NCBI GenBank assembly: GCA_020354595.1 | Contig: CP070650.1 | Location: forward strand, 562,102-569,499 | Direction of reading: 5' to 3' | Length of the DNA: 7,398 nt | From: Myxococcales bacterium | Lineage (GTDB): Bacteria > Myxococcota_A > Polyangia > Polyangiales > Houyiibacteriaceae | Shown here: positions 1-6,084 of the stretch, in pieces | How positions within the stretch are numbered: the stretch's first letter is position 1 | How the letters are laid out: each line of letters opens with the position of its first letter | Translations under genes and position numbers: made by a program | The notes under the pieces: generated by a model | Told to the model about the DNA's origin: nothing | The model's input: the letters and a program-made list of their open reading frames with translations, nothing else | Databases searched by the model: none

Positions 1-633
1 GAAGAGATGGACGCGATCATTGCGCATCTCCCTCAATCCACGCGCAAAGGCTATCCGGTACGCGACTTCGTGACCTTCGTGCGTGAGACGAGCCTCCGAC
101 CCTCCACCGTCTTCGGCCTACGGGCTCCTCACGACTATGAACCGGGGGCGCGGCTCCTTCGCATCCGAGACGAAAACGATAAAGCGAGGTTTGGTCGGGA
201 TGTGCCGATCACGGACCGCGCCAGAAAAGCGATCGACTCGAGGTTCCCCTGCGAGGGGACGATCTTTCCCGAGTTCGATTGTCGAGACGTGCTGCGGGAT
301 GCGGCACGCGCCGCGGGCATCAGCGCGCACCGCGCCAGCAAGCTCAGCATCTACGACTTCCGTCATGGTCGAGGGACCGAATGGGGCAGGACCGGCAACC
401 TGATCGGCATCGCCTACCTGATGGGCCACAAGCACGTGACCACGACGAAGGAGTACCTGCACTCCAATCTCGAGGAGGCTCAGTCGGTGTTATTTCGCAC
501 CAGTTTCTTCACCAGTCCGGCTGAGGCCGCTCCCACGACGGAGGAGCTGATCGCGCAAGCTGCTGAAATGATTGGGTGCGGAAGAGAGGACTCGAACCTC
601 CACGGGTGTTACCCCACTAGATCCTTAGTCTAG
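1..633 (+). CDS. Tyrosine recombinase (phage-type integrase), 5'-truncated by window edge
   Basis: Catalytic half of a tyrosine site-specific recombinase, which cuts and rejoins DNA at attachment sites through a tyrosine-DNA intermediate. The frame is already open at base 1, so the start and the N-terminal DNA-binding domain lie outside the window. Counting from the Met at position 7, the catalytic set is visible: R31 in TSLRPSTVFGLR, K59 in the beta-hairpin (NDKARFGRDVPIT), R119 in YDFRHGRGTEW, H141 in LMGHKH and the nucleophile Y150 in TTTKEYLHS. The usual His of the H-x-x-R box is Tyr (Y116), a substitution I believe is tolerated in this family. The last ~19 residues (from about CGREDSNLHG) are read from the antisense strand of the tRNA-Leu gene, and the stop TAG at 631-633 falls in the tRNA anticodon stem. 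This is typical of an integrase lying at the att site of an integrated element that extends to the left. It may be active or a remnant; the missing N-terminus prevents a decision. Confidence 0.88.
   Translation, partial: EEMDAIIAHLPQSTRKGYPVRDFVTFVRETSLRPSTVFGLRAPHDYEPGARLLRIRDENDKARFGRDVPITDRARKAIDSRFPCEGTIFPEFDCRDVLRDAARAAGISAHRASKLSIYDFRHGRGTEWGRTGNLIGIAYLMGHKHVTTTKEYLHSNLEEAQSVLFRTSFFTSPAEAAPTTEELIAQAAEMIGCGREDSNLHGCYPTRSLV
577..633. other. Putative chromosomal attachment site within the 3' half of tRNA-Leu
   Basis: The integrase gene runs into the 3' end of the tRNA, and 3' tRNA halves are the commonest targets of tyrosine integrases. The T-arm and acceptor part of the tRNA (about 577-601) is the likely att core, with the element lying at lower coordinates. 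The second direct-repeat copy that would define the other end is not in this window, so the site is inferred from gene arrangement only. Confidence 0.4.
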
Positions 634-660
634 CGCGTCTGCCAGTTCCGCCACTTCCGC
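577..660 (-). tRNA. tRNA-Leu, anticodon AAG
   Basis: A complete class II tRNA folds on the minus strand. The acceptor stem GCGGAAG (660-654) pairs with CTTCCGC (584-578), followed by discriminator A (577). The D-arm contains GGCGGAACTGGCAGACGC. The anticodon stem CTAGA/TCTAG encloses the 7-nt loop CTAAGGA, giving T33 and anticodon AAG. The long variable arm can form GGGT/ACCC, and the T-arm is GGAGG TTCGAGT CCTCT. The long variable arm and overall sequence identify tRNA-Leu. CCA is not encoded (the next bases are CCC). An A at position 34 is unusual for a bacterial tRNA-Leu in the CUN box, where GAG, UAG and CAG are normal. The gene's 3' half overlaps the end of the integrase gene on the other strand and probably serves as the integration site. 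Confidence 0.93.
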
Positions 661-678
661 AGGAAATGCAGGAGCCGG

Positions 679-706
679 AAAGTAGTCAAGCGGCGCGGGC
701 TGTCAA
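679..706 (-). promoter_or_regulatory. Sigma-70-type promoter for tRNA-Leu
   Basis: On the minus strand a perfect -35 hexamer TTGACA (706-701) is followed, after 16 bp, by TACTTT (684-679) as the -10 box. The tRNA 5' end (660) lies 18 bp beyond the -10 box, which leaves a short leader for RNase P removal. It sits in the 120-bp gap between the cheR-like gene and the tRNA; I see nothing else in that gap except C/G-rich runs. Confidence 0.6.
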
Positions 707-780
707 GGCGAGAGGCGGCGCCGTTGGAGTCACAACGTGTGGACCCTCCGATCCCCACCCCGCCGCCCCCACGCGAGCGC

Positions 781-1575
781 CTAAGGCGGCGCCACTCGGT
801 AGATTCGCAACCCGGGCCGAACCTCCGTGAGCCCCGGAACCCCGGGGGGCCAGGACTCCCGTTTTCCGAGGGCCACGAACCCACCCGGAACGGTTCGCGT
901 GAGCAGACGCTCCGCAACTTCGTCCTGAAGCGCCCGATCGAAATACATGAACGCAACGTAGCGGCACAGGATCAGATGAAACGGTCCGGTCGGCATCTCG
1001 ACGCGGATGTCCTGTTGTAGGAGCTCCACCTTTTCTCGAAGGTCTTCGCGAAACACGAACCCATCTCCTTCGGGCTCGAAGTAAGACGCTCTCCATTGCG
1101 CCGGAAGATCTTTCAGGGAACCGGGCGAGTAACGCGCCCGACGCGCTCGCTCGAGTTGAAGCGGATCCGCATCCGTTGCAACGATTTGGACCGGGATCCC
1201 ATGCTCGTGCGCAGCCATCGCCAGGGTGTAGGGTTCTTCACCCCCTGCGCAGCCCGCACTCCAGATCTGCACAGGCTCAGGCGATGCGAGCGTCCGGAGC
1301 TCCGGCAAGGCGGTGTCGCACAGATATCGGAAGGCGGCCCGTTCCCGGTAGAAGCGTGAAATCGTGATGTGCGTCAGACCATCGAGAACGGCCCACTCCG
1401 CAGGGTCCGATTCCAGACGCGCCCGATAGGCTTCGATGCTCTGCAGTCCGAGATCGCCCATCCGACGCGTGACCCGCTTGCAGACCTGACCCCGCACTTT
1501 GCGGTAGCCGGGCCATTGCCGGCGAAGGCGCGGCAGCGCCCACTGAAGGAACGCGATGCAGTCAGAGTCCTTCAC
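781..1575 (-). CDS. CheR-family SAM-dependent methyltransferase (orphan)
   Basis: A 264-residue protein with the two-part CheR layout. CheR enzymes transfer a methyl group from S-adenosylmethionine to glutamates of chemoreceptors in the cytoplasm. Residues ~1-85 match the helical CheR N-domain, ending in GLTHITISRFYRERAAF (family pattern: lT.nvT.FFR). The SAM-binding domain shows motif I WSAGCAGGEEPYTLAM (105-120), the acidic TDAD (134-137), CRYVAFMYF (204-212) and GGFVALGKRES (231-241). In canonical CheR the CRNV..YF motif carries an Asn that is Tyr here (Y206), so substrate or activity may differ. The start is GTG at 1575 with GAGGG about 7 nt upstream. It lies 24 bp downstream of the SCP2 gene on the same strand, so they are probably co-transcribed. 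No receptor, CheA or CheB gene is nearby, so a role in chemotaxis is not supported by context. Confidence 0.82.
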   Translation of the reverse strand: MKDSDCIAFLQWALPRLRRQWPGYRKVRGQVCKRVTRRMGDLGLQSIEAYRARLESDPAEWAVLDGLTHITISRFYRERAAFRYLCDTALPELRTLASPEPVQIWSAGCAGGEEPYTLAMAAHEHGIPVQIVATDADPLQLERARRARYSPGSLKDLPAQWRASYFEPEGDGFVFREDLREKVELLQQDIRVEMPTGPFHLILCRYVAFMYFDRALQDEVAERLLTRTVPGGFVALGKRESWPPGVPGLTEVRPGLRIYRVAPP

Positions 1576-1599
1576 GCTGAGCCCTCGTCTTCCCGGGTG

Positions 1600-2022
1600 C
1601 TAGTCCGCGAACCGTGTGGGGACCTTGGTCGCGCTCGCGACGATCAATCTCGAGGGCTCGACAAACCGAATGATCGTGGGGAGATGACCCCGCGTAAGCT
1701 TCAGCTTGCCTTCCATCATTGCTTTGATCGGGTCGAGCCGGCCCTCAATGACATCTCTCCAGCGATCGTAAGTTCCGACGATCACGAACTCCGCGTCCCG
1801 CGGGTCGCTATCCCCCTCGACGAACCTCGCCCCGTGACACTCGCCGCGGTGCACGTGCAGGACGATCCCCGCGTCCTGCTCGAGGCCGTTGTTCGCGTCC
1901 GATCGCACGATCATGGCGACCGCACCAAACGTCCACGGCTTGCCCGCCTCGCGATATGCGCGGTCGTTGTTGAGGGTGACCCTCAACGCCTCTGTCCATT
2001 CCACGGAAGGAAACCGATGCAC
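1600..2022 (-). CDS. SCP2 sterol-binding/transfer domain protein
   Basis: A 140-residue single-domain protein resembling bacterial SCP2 (sterol carrier protein 2-like) proteins, which bind hydrophobic ligands such as lipids or acyl-CoA in a cavity. The family pattern is clear in the second half: DAEFVIVGTYDRWRDVIEG (77-94) then RLDPIKAMMEGKLKLTRG (95-112), and the ending ASATKVPTRFAD. The N-terminal part begins FPSVEWTEALRVTLNNDRAYREAGKPW, a typical helix leading into the sheet. The chosen start is GTG at 2022 because an AGGGAG Shine-Dalgarno-like sequence lies 7 nt before it and the family homology begins right there. The frame stays open to 2493, but that extension is antisense to the conserved part of pgeF and is not protein-like. 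The native ligand is unknown. It is first gene of a two-gene unit with the CheR-like methyltransferase, and its start abuts the divergent pgeF. Confidence 0.8.
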   Translation of the reverse strand: MHRFPSVEWTEALRVTLNNDRAYREAGKPWTFGAVAMIVRSDANNGLEQDAGIVLHVHRGECHGARFVEGDSDPRDAEFVIVGTYDRWRDVIEGRLDPIKAMMEGKLKLTRGHLPTIIRFVEPSRLIVASATKVPTRFAD

Positions 2023-2862
2023 CAACCCACTCCCTGCCCGGGCTTGGAGGACGCGGTCCTTAGCCCGGCGCGCCAGCTCGCGCAAACCCGTCGTGCTACA
2101 AACCACAATGTGGGTACGTTTCGTTCCACGCTTCTGGATAGGTACGACTTCCCTCACGTGTTCGCGACGCGCGCCGGGGGGGTGAGCGATCCGCCCTTCG
2201 ATTCGCTCAATCTCGGCTTTCATCTGGGAGACGACGACGAAGCGGTGCGCGAAAACCGCGAGCGCTTCGCAGAGGCGCTCGGTATTCCGCTCGATCGTTT
2301 GTTCGAGCAGCGCCAGGTGCACGGTGACCACGTTCGCGAGATCACGGACGCTGACGTCCCGACTGCGATCGTGGATGCCGAGGGGGACGCCCTGATCGCC
2401 CGCGCGGCGGGCATTGGGGTAGCGGCGCGCACGGCGGACTGCGTGCCGATCTTGATCGCACACCCGCCAAGCGGCGACGTCGCCGCGATTCACGCGGGTT
2501 GGCGGGGCGCCGTGGCCGGGATCGTGCTCAAGGCCATTCGAGCCCTGTCACGGGAAGCCGGCGAGCTCGTCGCCGCGATCGGTCCTCACATTCGGGTTGG
2601 GGCTTTCGAAATCGGCGAAGAGGTCGCGCGCGAAATGGAGCAGGCCGCTGGTGGTCGACCCGTCATCGACCGAAGCTACAGCACGCCTCATGGCGACCTC
2701 GCTCGCTTGATCCGCTTTCAACTTCAAGACGCCGGCCTCGACGATGATCGGATCGATGATGTGGGCGGTTGTACTCACGCTGACGCTGCGTATTTCTTTT
2801 CGCATCGGCGTGACCGCGGCAAGACAGGCCGGCACCTATCCGCGATCGTGGCTTCATGCTAG
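2017..2862 (+). CDS. pgeF: Peptidoglycan editing factor PgeF / multicopper-oxidase-like purine nucleoside phosphorylase (YfiH/LACC1 family)
   Basis: Member of the YfiH/LACC1 family. These are zinc-dependent cytoplasmic enzymes known to act on purine nucleosides (adenosine deaminase and phosphorylase activity) and, in E. coli, to limit wrong amino acids in peptidoglycan precursors. Family motifs are present: FATRAGGVS (49-57), SLNLGFHLGDD (63-73), QVHG (100-103), RTADCVPIL (138-146), IHAGWRGAVAGI (158-169), AAIGPHI (186-192), and GGCTHADAAYFFSHRRD...TGRHL near the end. H102, C142 and H159 match the family zinc ligands. The ATG at 2017 has a good GGAAGG 6 nt upstream and gives 281 residues. The first ~31 residues are not family-like, and an alternative GTG at 2110 would give 250 residues, closer to the usual length, but has no visible ribosome site. 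First gene of a tight operon with accD (3-nt gap) and folC. Confidence 0.9.
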   Translation: MHQPTPCPGLEDAVLSPARQLAQTRRATNHNVGTFRSTLLDRYDFPHVFATRAGGVSDPPFDSLNLGFHLGDDDEAVRENRERFAEALGIPLDRLFEQRQVHGDHVREITDADVPTAIVDAEGDALIARAAGIGVAARTADCVPILIAHPPSGDVAAIHAGWRGAVAGIVLKAIRALSREAGELVAAIGPHIRVGAFEIGEEVAREMEQAAGGRPVIDRSYSTPHGDLARLIRFQLQDAGLDDDRIDDVGGCTHADAAYFFSHRRDRGKTGRHLSAIVASC

Positions 2863-2865
2863 CCA

Positions 2866-3711
2866 ATGACCGTGGCGGAGTTCGCCAAGACTAAGGCCGG
2901 AGTCGACGCTTCCGAGAAGAGGACGCTCGGCGAGGGGCTGTTCCGCAAGTGCGACGCGTGCGGTGACGCGGTCAAGAAAGAAGACTTCGAGCGCAACCTC
3001 GAAGTCTGCCCCGCATGCGGTTTTCATTTCCACCTCGCGGCCGAGGGCTGGATCGACCTTCTGGCCGACACGGGCACCTGGACGGCGCTCGACACGGAGC
3101 TGGTTGCCGCCGATCCTCTCGCGTTCGTCGACTCGAAAGCGTACCCCGATCGAGTCGAAGCCGCTCGCGACGCGACCGGGGTGAACGACGCAATTCTCGC
3201 CGGCACGGCGCAGATCGGCCGACGACCGGTACAGCTCGGCGTCTTCGTGTTTCGCTTCATGGGCGGATCGATGGGCTCGGTCGTCGGAGAAGTGGTCACG
3301 CGCCTGATGGAGCGTGGTGCGGAGCACGGGCAGCCCGTCGTCCTGCTCTCCTGCTCTGGTGGCGCGCGCATGCAAGAAGGCTCACTCTCGCTGATGCAGA
3401 TGGCCAAGACCGTGGCCGCACGTGCAAAGCTCCGTGAGGCGGGAGTGCCCTTCGTGAGCATCTTGCTCAATCCAACGACGGGCGGTGTGGCCGCGAGCTT
3501 CGCGTTGCAGGGCGACGTCAACATCGCCGAGCCGGGCGCGCTCATTGGCTTTGCAGGGCCACGAGTCATCGAAGACACGATCAAGCAAAAGCTCCCAGAA
3601 GGATTTCAGCGAGCCGAGTTTCTCCTCGAGCACGGTATGATTGATCTGATCTCTACGCGACAAGACATGCGCGACAACGTCGCCCGCATCGTCGAATATC
3701 TTGCAGGGTGA
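2866..3711 (+). CDS. accD: Acetyl-CoA carboxylase carboxyltransferase subunit beta
   Basis: Beta subunit of the carboxyltransferase that moves CO2 from biotin (on BCCP) to acetyl-CoA, making malonyl-CoA for fatty acid synthesis; it works in the cytoplasm as an alpha2beta2 complex with AccA. The N-terminal zinc ribbon is intact (C29-x2-C32, C48-x2-C51, in FRKCDACGD...EVCPACGFHFH). The crotonase-fold core shows FMGGSMGSVVGEV (131-143), SCSGGARMQEGSLSLMQMAKT (162-182), NPTTGGVAASFALQGDV (202-218), GFAGPRVIEDTI (228-239) and LPEGFQRAEFLLEHG (243-257). At 281 residues it has normal length. No clear Shine-Dalgarno precedes the ATG, so translation is probably coupled to pgeF, which stops 3 nt earlier. 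The stop TGA overlaps the folC GTG. The accD-folC pairing is common in bacteria. AccA and the biotin subunits are not in the window. Confidence 0.96.
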   Translation: MTVAEFAKTKAGVDASEKRTLGEGLFRKCDACGDAVKKEDFERNLEVCPACGFHFHLAAEGWIDLLADTGTWTALDTELVAADPLAFVDSKAYPDRVEAARDATGVNDAILAGTAQIGRRPVQLGVFVFRFMGGSMGSVVGEVVTRLMERGAEHGQPVVLLSCSGGARMQEGSLSLMQMAKTVAARAKLREAGVPFVSILLNPTTGGVAASFALQGDVNIAEPGALIGFAGPRVIEDTIKQKLPEGFQRAEFLLEHGMIDLISTRQDMRDNVARIVEYLAG

Positions 3712-4979
3712 GTCGCTATCGAGAAGCGCTTCGGTGGCTCTACAGTCTCGAGTCACGCGGGATCAAGCTCGGCCTCGAACGGATGCAGGCGGCGGCCGAA
3801 GCGCGCCACCACCCGGAGCGTGGCGCGAGCTACGTCCACATCGCTGGCACCAACGGAAAGGGCAGCGTCGCAACCATGGTCGAGTCGGTGCTTCGGGCGG
3901 CTGGGTATCGCACCGGGCAATTCGCCTCGCCGCATCTGCAGCGGTATGTCGAGCGGGTACGCATCGGCGGACGGCCGATCTCCGAACGGGAAGCCGCGAA
4001 ACGCATCGAGGAGCTTCGAACCGACGATCGTCTGCCCCCGCTCTCGTTCTTCGAGTACACGACCCTTCTCGCTTTTGAAGCCTTTCGCGATGCCGGGTGC
4101 GACATCGTCGTGCTGGAGGTCGGCCTCGGAGGCCGATTGGACTCGACCAACATCGTGACGCCCGAGGCGTCGGTGATCACGAACATCAGCTTCGAGCACG
4201 AGCGCATCCTGGGGGATACGCTCGCCAAGATCGCGCGCGAAAAGGCGGGCGTGCTGAAGCCGGGCGTGCCCTGCATCGTGGGCGCCCGGGGCAAGAGCGT
4301 GCGGCGCGCGATCGGTGTGAGGGCCCGCGCGGTCGACGCCCCGCTCCGTTGGATCGATCGCGACTTCGAAAGTGCGTGGCACGGGAAGACGCTCTCGGCG
4401 CGAGCCGGCCAACGAGAGTGGACGGGCCTTCGTCTCGGCCTCCGCGGACGCTATCAGGCCGACAACGCCGCCTGCGCCTTGGCGACGCTGATGGAGCTCG
4501 ACGCGAAGGGCTTTGAGATTTCCGACGAGGACATTCGGGTGGGGCTTCGTCGCGCAAAGTGGCCAGGCCGACTCGAGTGGCACGGCGGACATCCTTCGTT
4601 TCTTTTCGACGCCGCGCACAACGCCTCCGGATGCGAGACGCTCGCGTCCTACTTGGATGACCTCGACTTTCCCGGGAACGTCGTCCTCCTCTTTGGTGCC
4701 ATGCGAGACAAGGATCACCGGCGGATGCTCGCTGCGTTCGATGGGCGCGTGGATCGGCGCATCTACGCTGCCCCTTCGATCTATCGCTCCGAACAGCCGG
4801 AACGGCTCCAGAAGATCCGAAGGGGCACGGCCGCCCGAAGCATCCGCGATGCCGTGGCACGAGCGAAACGCGCCGCGGGCCCCGAAGGCCTGGTCGTTGC
4901 CGCAGGTTCGATCTTCTTGGTCTCCGAAGCCCGCGCCTTGGTCAAGAACGTCCGAACCGACCCACCGATCGCGTTGTAA
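3708..4979 (+). CDS. folC: Bifunctional folylpolyglutamate synthase / dihydrofolate synthase
   Basis: Mur-ligase-like ATP-dependent enzyme that adds glutamate to dihydropteroate or to folates, in cytoplasmic folate biosynthesis. Visible motifs: P-loop GTNGKGS (47-53), FASPHL (72-77), FFEYTTLLAFEAF (114-126), VVLEVGLGGRLDSTN (134-148), ITNISFEHERILGDTLAKIA (157-176) followed by REKAG with the probable carbamylated Lys K179, the ADNAACALA segment (251-259), WPGRLEW (285-291), DAAHN (301-305) and GSIFLVSEAR (400-409). The length of 423 residues is normal, so both domains are complete. The start is GTG at 3708, overlapping the accD stop as GTGA, which indicates translational coupling. Whether it has both activities or only one cannot be told from the sequence. 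A hairpin with a T-run follows its TAA almost immediately. Confidence 0.94.
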   Translation: MSRYREALRWLYSLESRGIKLGLERMQAAAEARHHPERGASYVHIAGTNGKGSVATMVESVLRAAGYRTGQFASPHLQRYVERVRIGGRPISEREAAKRIEELRTDDRLPPLSFFEYTTLLAFEAFRDAGCDIVVLEVGLGGRLDSTNIVTPEASVITNISFEHERILGDTLAKIAREKAGVLKPGVPCIVGARGKSVRRAIGVRARAVDAPLRWIDRDFESAWHGKTLSARAGQREWTGLRLGLRGRYQADNAACALATLMELDAKGFEISDEDIRVGLRRAKWPGRLEWHGGHPSFLFDAAHNASGCETLASYLDDLDFPGNVVLLFGAMRDKDHRRMLAAFDGRVDRRIYAAPSIYRSEQPERLQKIRRGTAARSIRDAVARAKRAAGPEGLVVAAGSIFLVSEARALVKNVRTDPPIAL

Positions 4980-4982
4980 AAC

Positions 4983-4995
4983 GGGGTCGGACCCC
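4983..4995. repeat. REP-like palindrome, copy 1
   Basis: GGGGTCGGACCCC is a palindrome with 6-bp arms around one central base, followed by TTTT. It starts 4 nt after the folC stop codon. It is nearly identical to copy 2 at 5024-5036 and pairs with it as an inverted repeat. Such short GGGGTC/GACCCC palindromes with A/T flanks recall dispersed REP-type repeats; that assignment is inference. Confidence 0.6.
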
Positions 4996-5018
4996 TTTTC
5001 CGAAAGCGCGACTACTCA

Positions 5019-5041
5019 AAAAAGGGGTCTGACCCCTTTTT
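5019..5041. repeat. REP-like palindrome, copy 2
   Basis: The core GGGGTCTGACCCC (5024-5036) is flanked by an A-run on the left and a T-run on the right, giving a perfect palindrome with 11-bp arms around a single central T. It differs from copy 1 at the central base and in having longer A/T flanks. The two copies face each other across a 20-nt spacer. Confidence 0.65.
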
Positions 5042-5052
5042 GCATTTGAGCT

Positions 5053-6084
5053 ATGGGTATGCCGATGAGTGTCTTCTTGCAGGCCTGTCGGCGTGAGCCG
5101 ACTTCGTACACGCCGATTTGGATCATGCGGCAGGCTGGCCGCTACCAGCCCGAATACCGAGCGCTGCGCGAGAAGGTGAGCTTCATCGAGCTCTGCAAAA
5201 CACCGGACCTCGCCTGCGAGGTGACGGTGCGAGCCGTTGACCAGCTCGGCGTCGACGCGGGCATCATCTTCGCCGACATCTTGTTGATCCTCGAGCCGCT
5301 TCGGATCGGCTTCGAGTTCACCGACGACCATGGCCCGCGGATCATGGACCCGATCCGCGAAGCAGCGCAGGTCGACGGCATTCCGGAGCGCATCGATGCG
5401 GCCGGCTCTCTTTCGTACGTGATGGACGCCATCCGCACGACGCTAAAAGAGCTCGATGTGCCGCTGATAGGATTCGCCGGCGCACCCTTCACGCTCGCTT
5501 CGTACGCCATCGAAGGTGGGGGCTCGAAGAACTACTACGAGGCCAAGAAGCTCATGCTCGGCGACGAAGGGCTCTGGAACGCTTTCATGGCGAGACTCTC
5601 GAACGCGATCGCCGACTACCTCATCGCTCAAATCGATGCGGGCGCGCAGGCGGTTCAGCTATTCGACAGCTGGGTCGGCTGTCTCTCGCCCTCGGACTAT
5701 CGCCGCTATGTCCTTCCGCACACCAAAGCGATCTTCGACAAGCTTCCGAAGAACACGCCCGCGATTCACTTCGGCACCGGCAACCCGGAGCTCTACCCGG
5801 CCATGAAAGAAGCGGGCGGCGACGTCATCGGCATCGATTGGCGCATCTCGATCGACGAAGCCTGGGCGAGGCTAGGCGACGACGTAGGCGTTCAAGGCAA
5901 CATGGACCCCGCGGCACTGCTCGCATCCACCGAAGTGATGCGCGCACGGGCTTCCGAGGTGCTCGACAGCGCCGCAGGCCGCCCCGGCCACATCTTCAAT
6001 CTAGGCCACGGCATCATGCCGCAGGCGACGCCAGCGCAGGCACGCGCCTTGGTCGACCACGTCCACGAAGCCAGCCAGCTCTAG
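5053..6084 (+). CDS. hemE: Uroporphyrinogen decarboxylase
   Basis: Cytoplasmic enzyme that removes four carboxyl groups from uroporphyrinogen III to give coproporphyrinogen III in heme biosynthesis; it needs no cofactor. Family signatures are complete: PIWIMRQAGRYQPEYR (21-36, with the substrate-binding Arg pair R26 and R30), IIFADILL with D75, FAGAPFTLASYAIEGGGSKNY (141-161, with Y151), VQLFDSWVGCLSP (201-213), IHFGTGNPELY (238-248) and the C-terminal FNLGHGIMP with H319. The length of 343 residues is usual. ATGs at 5053, 5059 and 5065 are all possible starts; family similarity begins at SVFLQACRREP, so 5065 is a real alternative, and none has a strong ribosome site. Other heme genes are absent. 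Its TAG stop overlaps the stop of the convergent gene. Confidence 0.96.
   Translation: MGMPMSVFLQACRREPTSYTPIWIMRQAGRYQPEYRALREKVSFIELCKTPDLACEVTVRAVDQLGVDAGIIFADILLILEPLRIGFEFTDDHGPRIMDPIREAAQVDGIPERIDAAGSLSYVMDAIRTTLKELDVPLIGFAGAPFTLASYAIEGGGSKNYYEAKKLMLGDEGLWNAFMARLSNAIADYLIAQIDAGAQAVQLFDSWVGCLSPSDYRRYVLPHTKAIFDKLPKNTPAIHFGTGNPELYPAMKEAGGDVIGIDWRISIDEAWARLGDDVGVQGNMDPAALLASTEVMRARASEVLDSAAGRPGHIFNLGHGIMPQATPAQARALVDHVHEASQL

Larger units (their letters stand above)
4983..5041 (+). terminator. Hairpin plus T-run after folC (possible intrinsic terminator)
   Basis: Bases 4983-4999 can pair with 5020-5036 over 17 bp with one G-T wobble (4989/5030), enclosing a 20-nt loop. The stem is followed by TTTTT (5037-5041). 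Copy 2 alone can also form a hairpin with T-run, and because of its symmetry it could work on both strands. It would end the pgeF-accD-folC transcript and separate it from hemE, but no separate hemE promoter is obvious in the remaining 11 bp. Confidence 0.5.

Noticed and set aside
661..780. Possible small gene or regulatory RNA between tRNA-Leu and the CheR-like gene
   Set aside because: Apart from the tRNA promoter I found only C/G-rich runs, with no convincing start, ribosome site or hairpin with T-run.
1369..2016. Long upstream extension of the pgeF frame on the + strand
   Set aside because: It is antisense to the SCP2 and CheR-like genes, has no family similarity and shows Arg/Pro-rich, non-protein-like composition. 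The real start is at 2017 or 2110.
2023..2493. N-terminal extension of the SCP2 frame on the - strand
   Set aside because: It is antisense to the conserved N-terminal part of pgeF. The SCP2 family pattern starts just after GTG 2022, which has a ribosome site.
2854..3375. 173-codon open frame on the - strand opposite accD
   Set aside because: Shadow frame; accD motifs on the + strand explain the region fully.
3753..4718. 321-codon open frame on the - strand opposite folC
   Set aside because: Shadow of the GC-rich folC codons; no motif, and folC on the other strand is complete and conserved.
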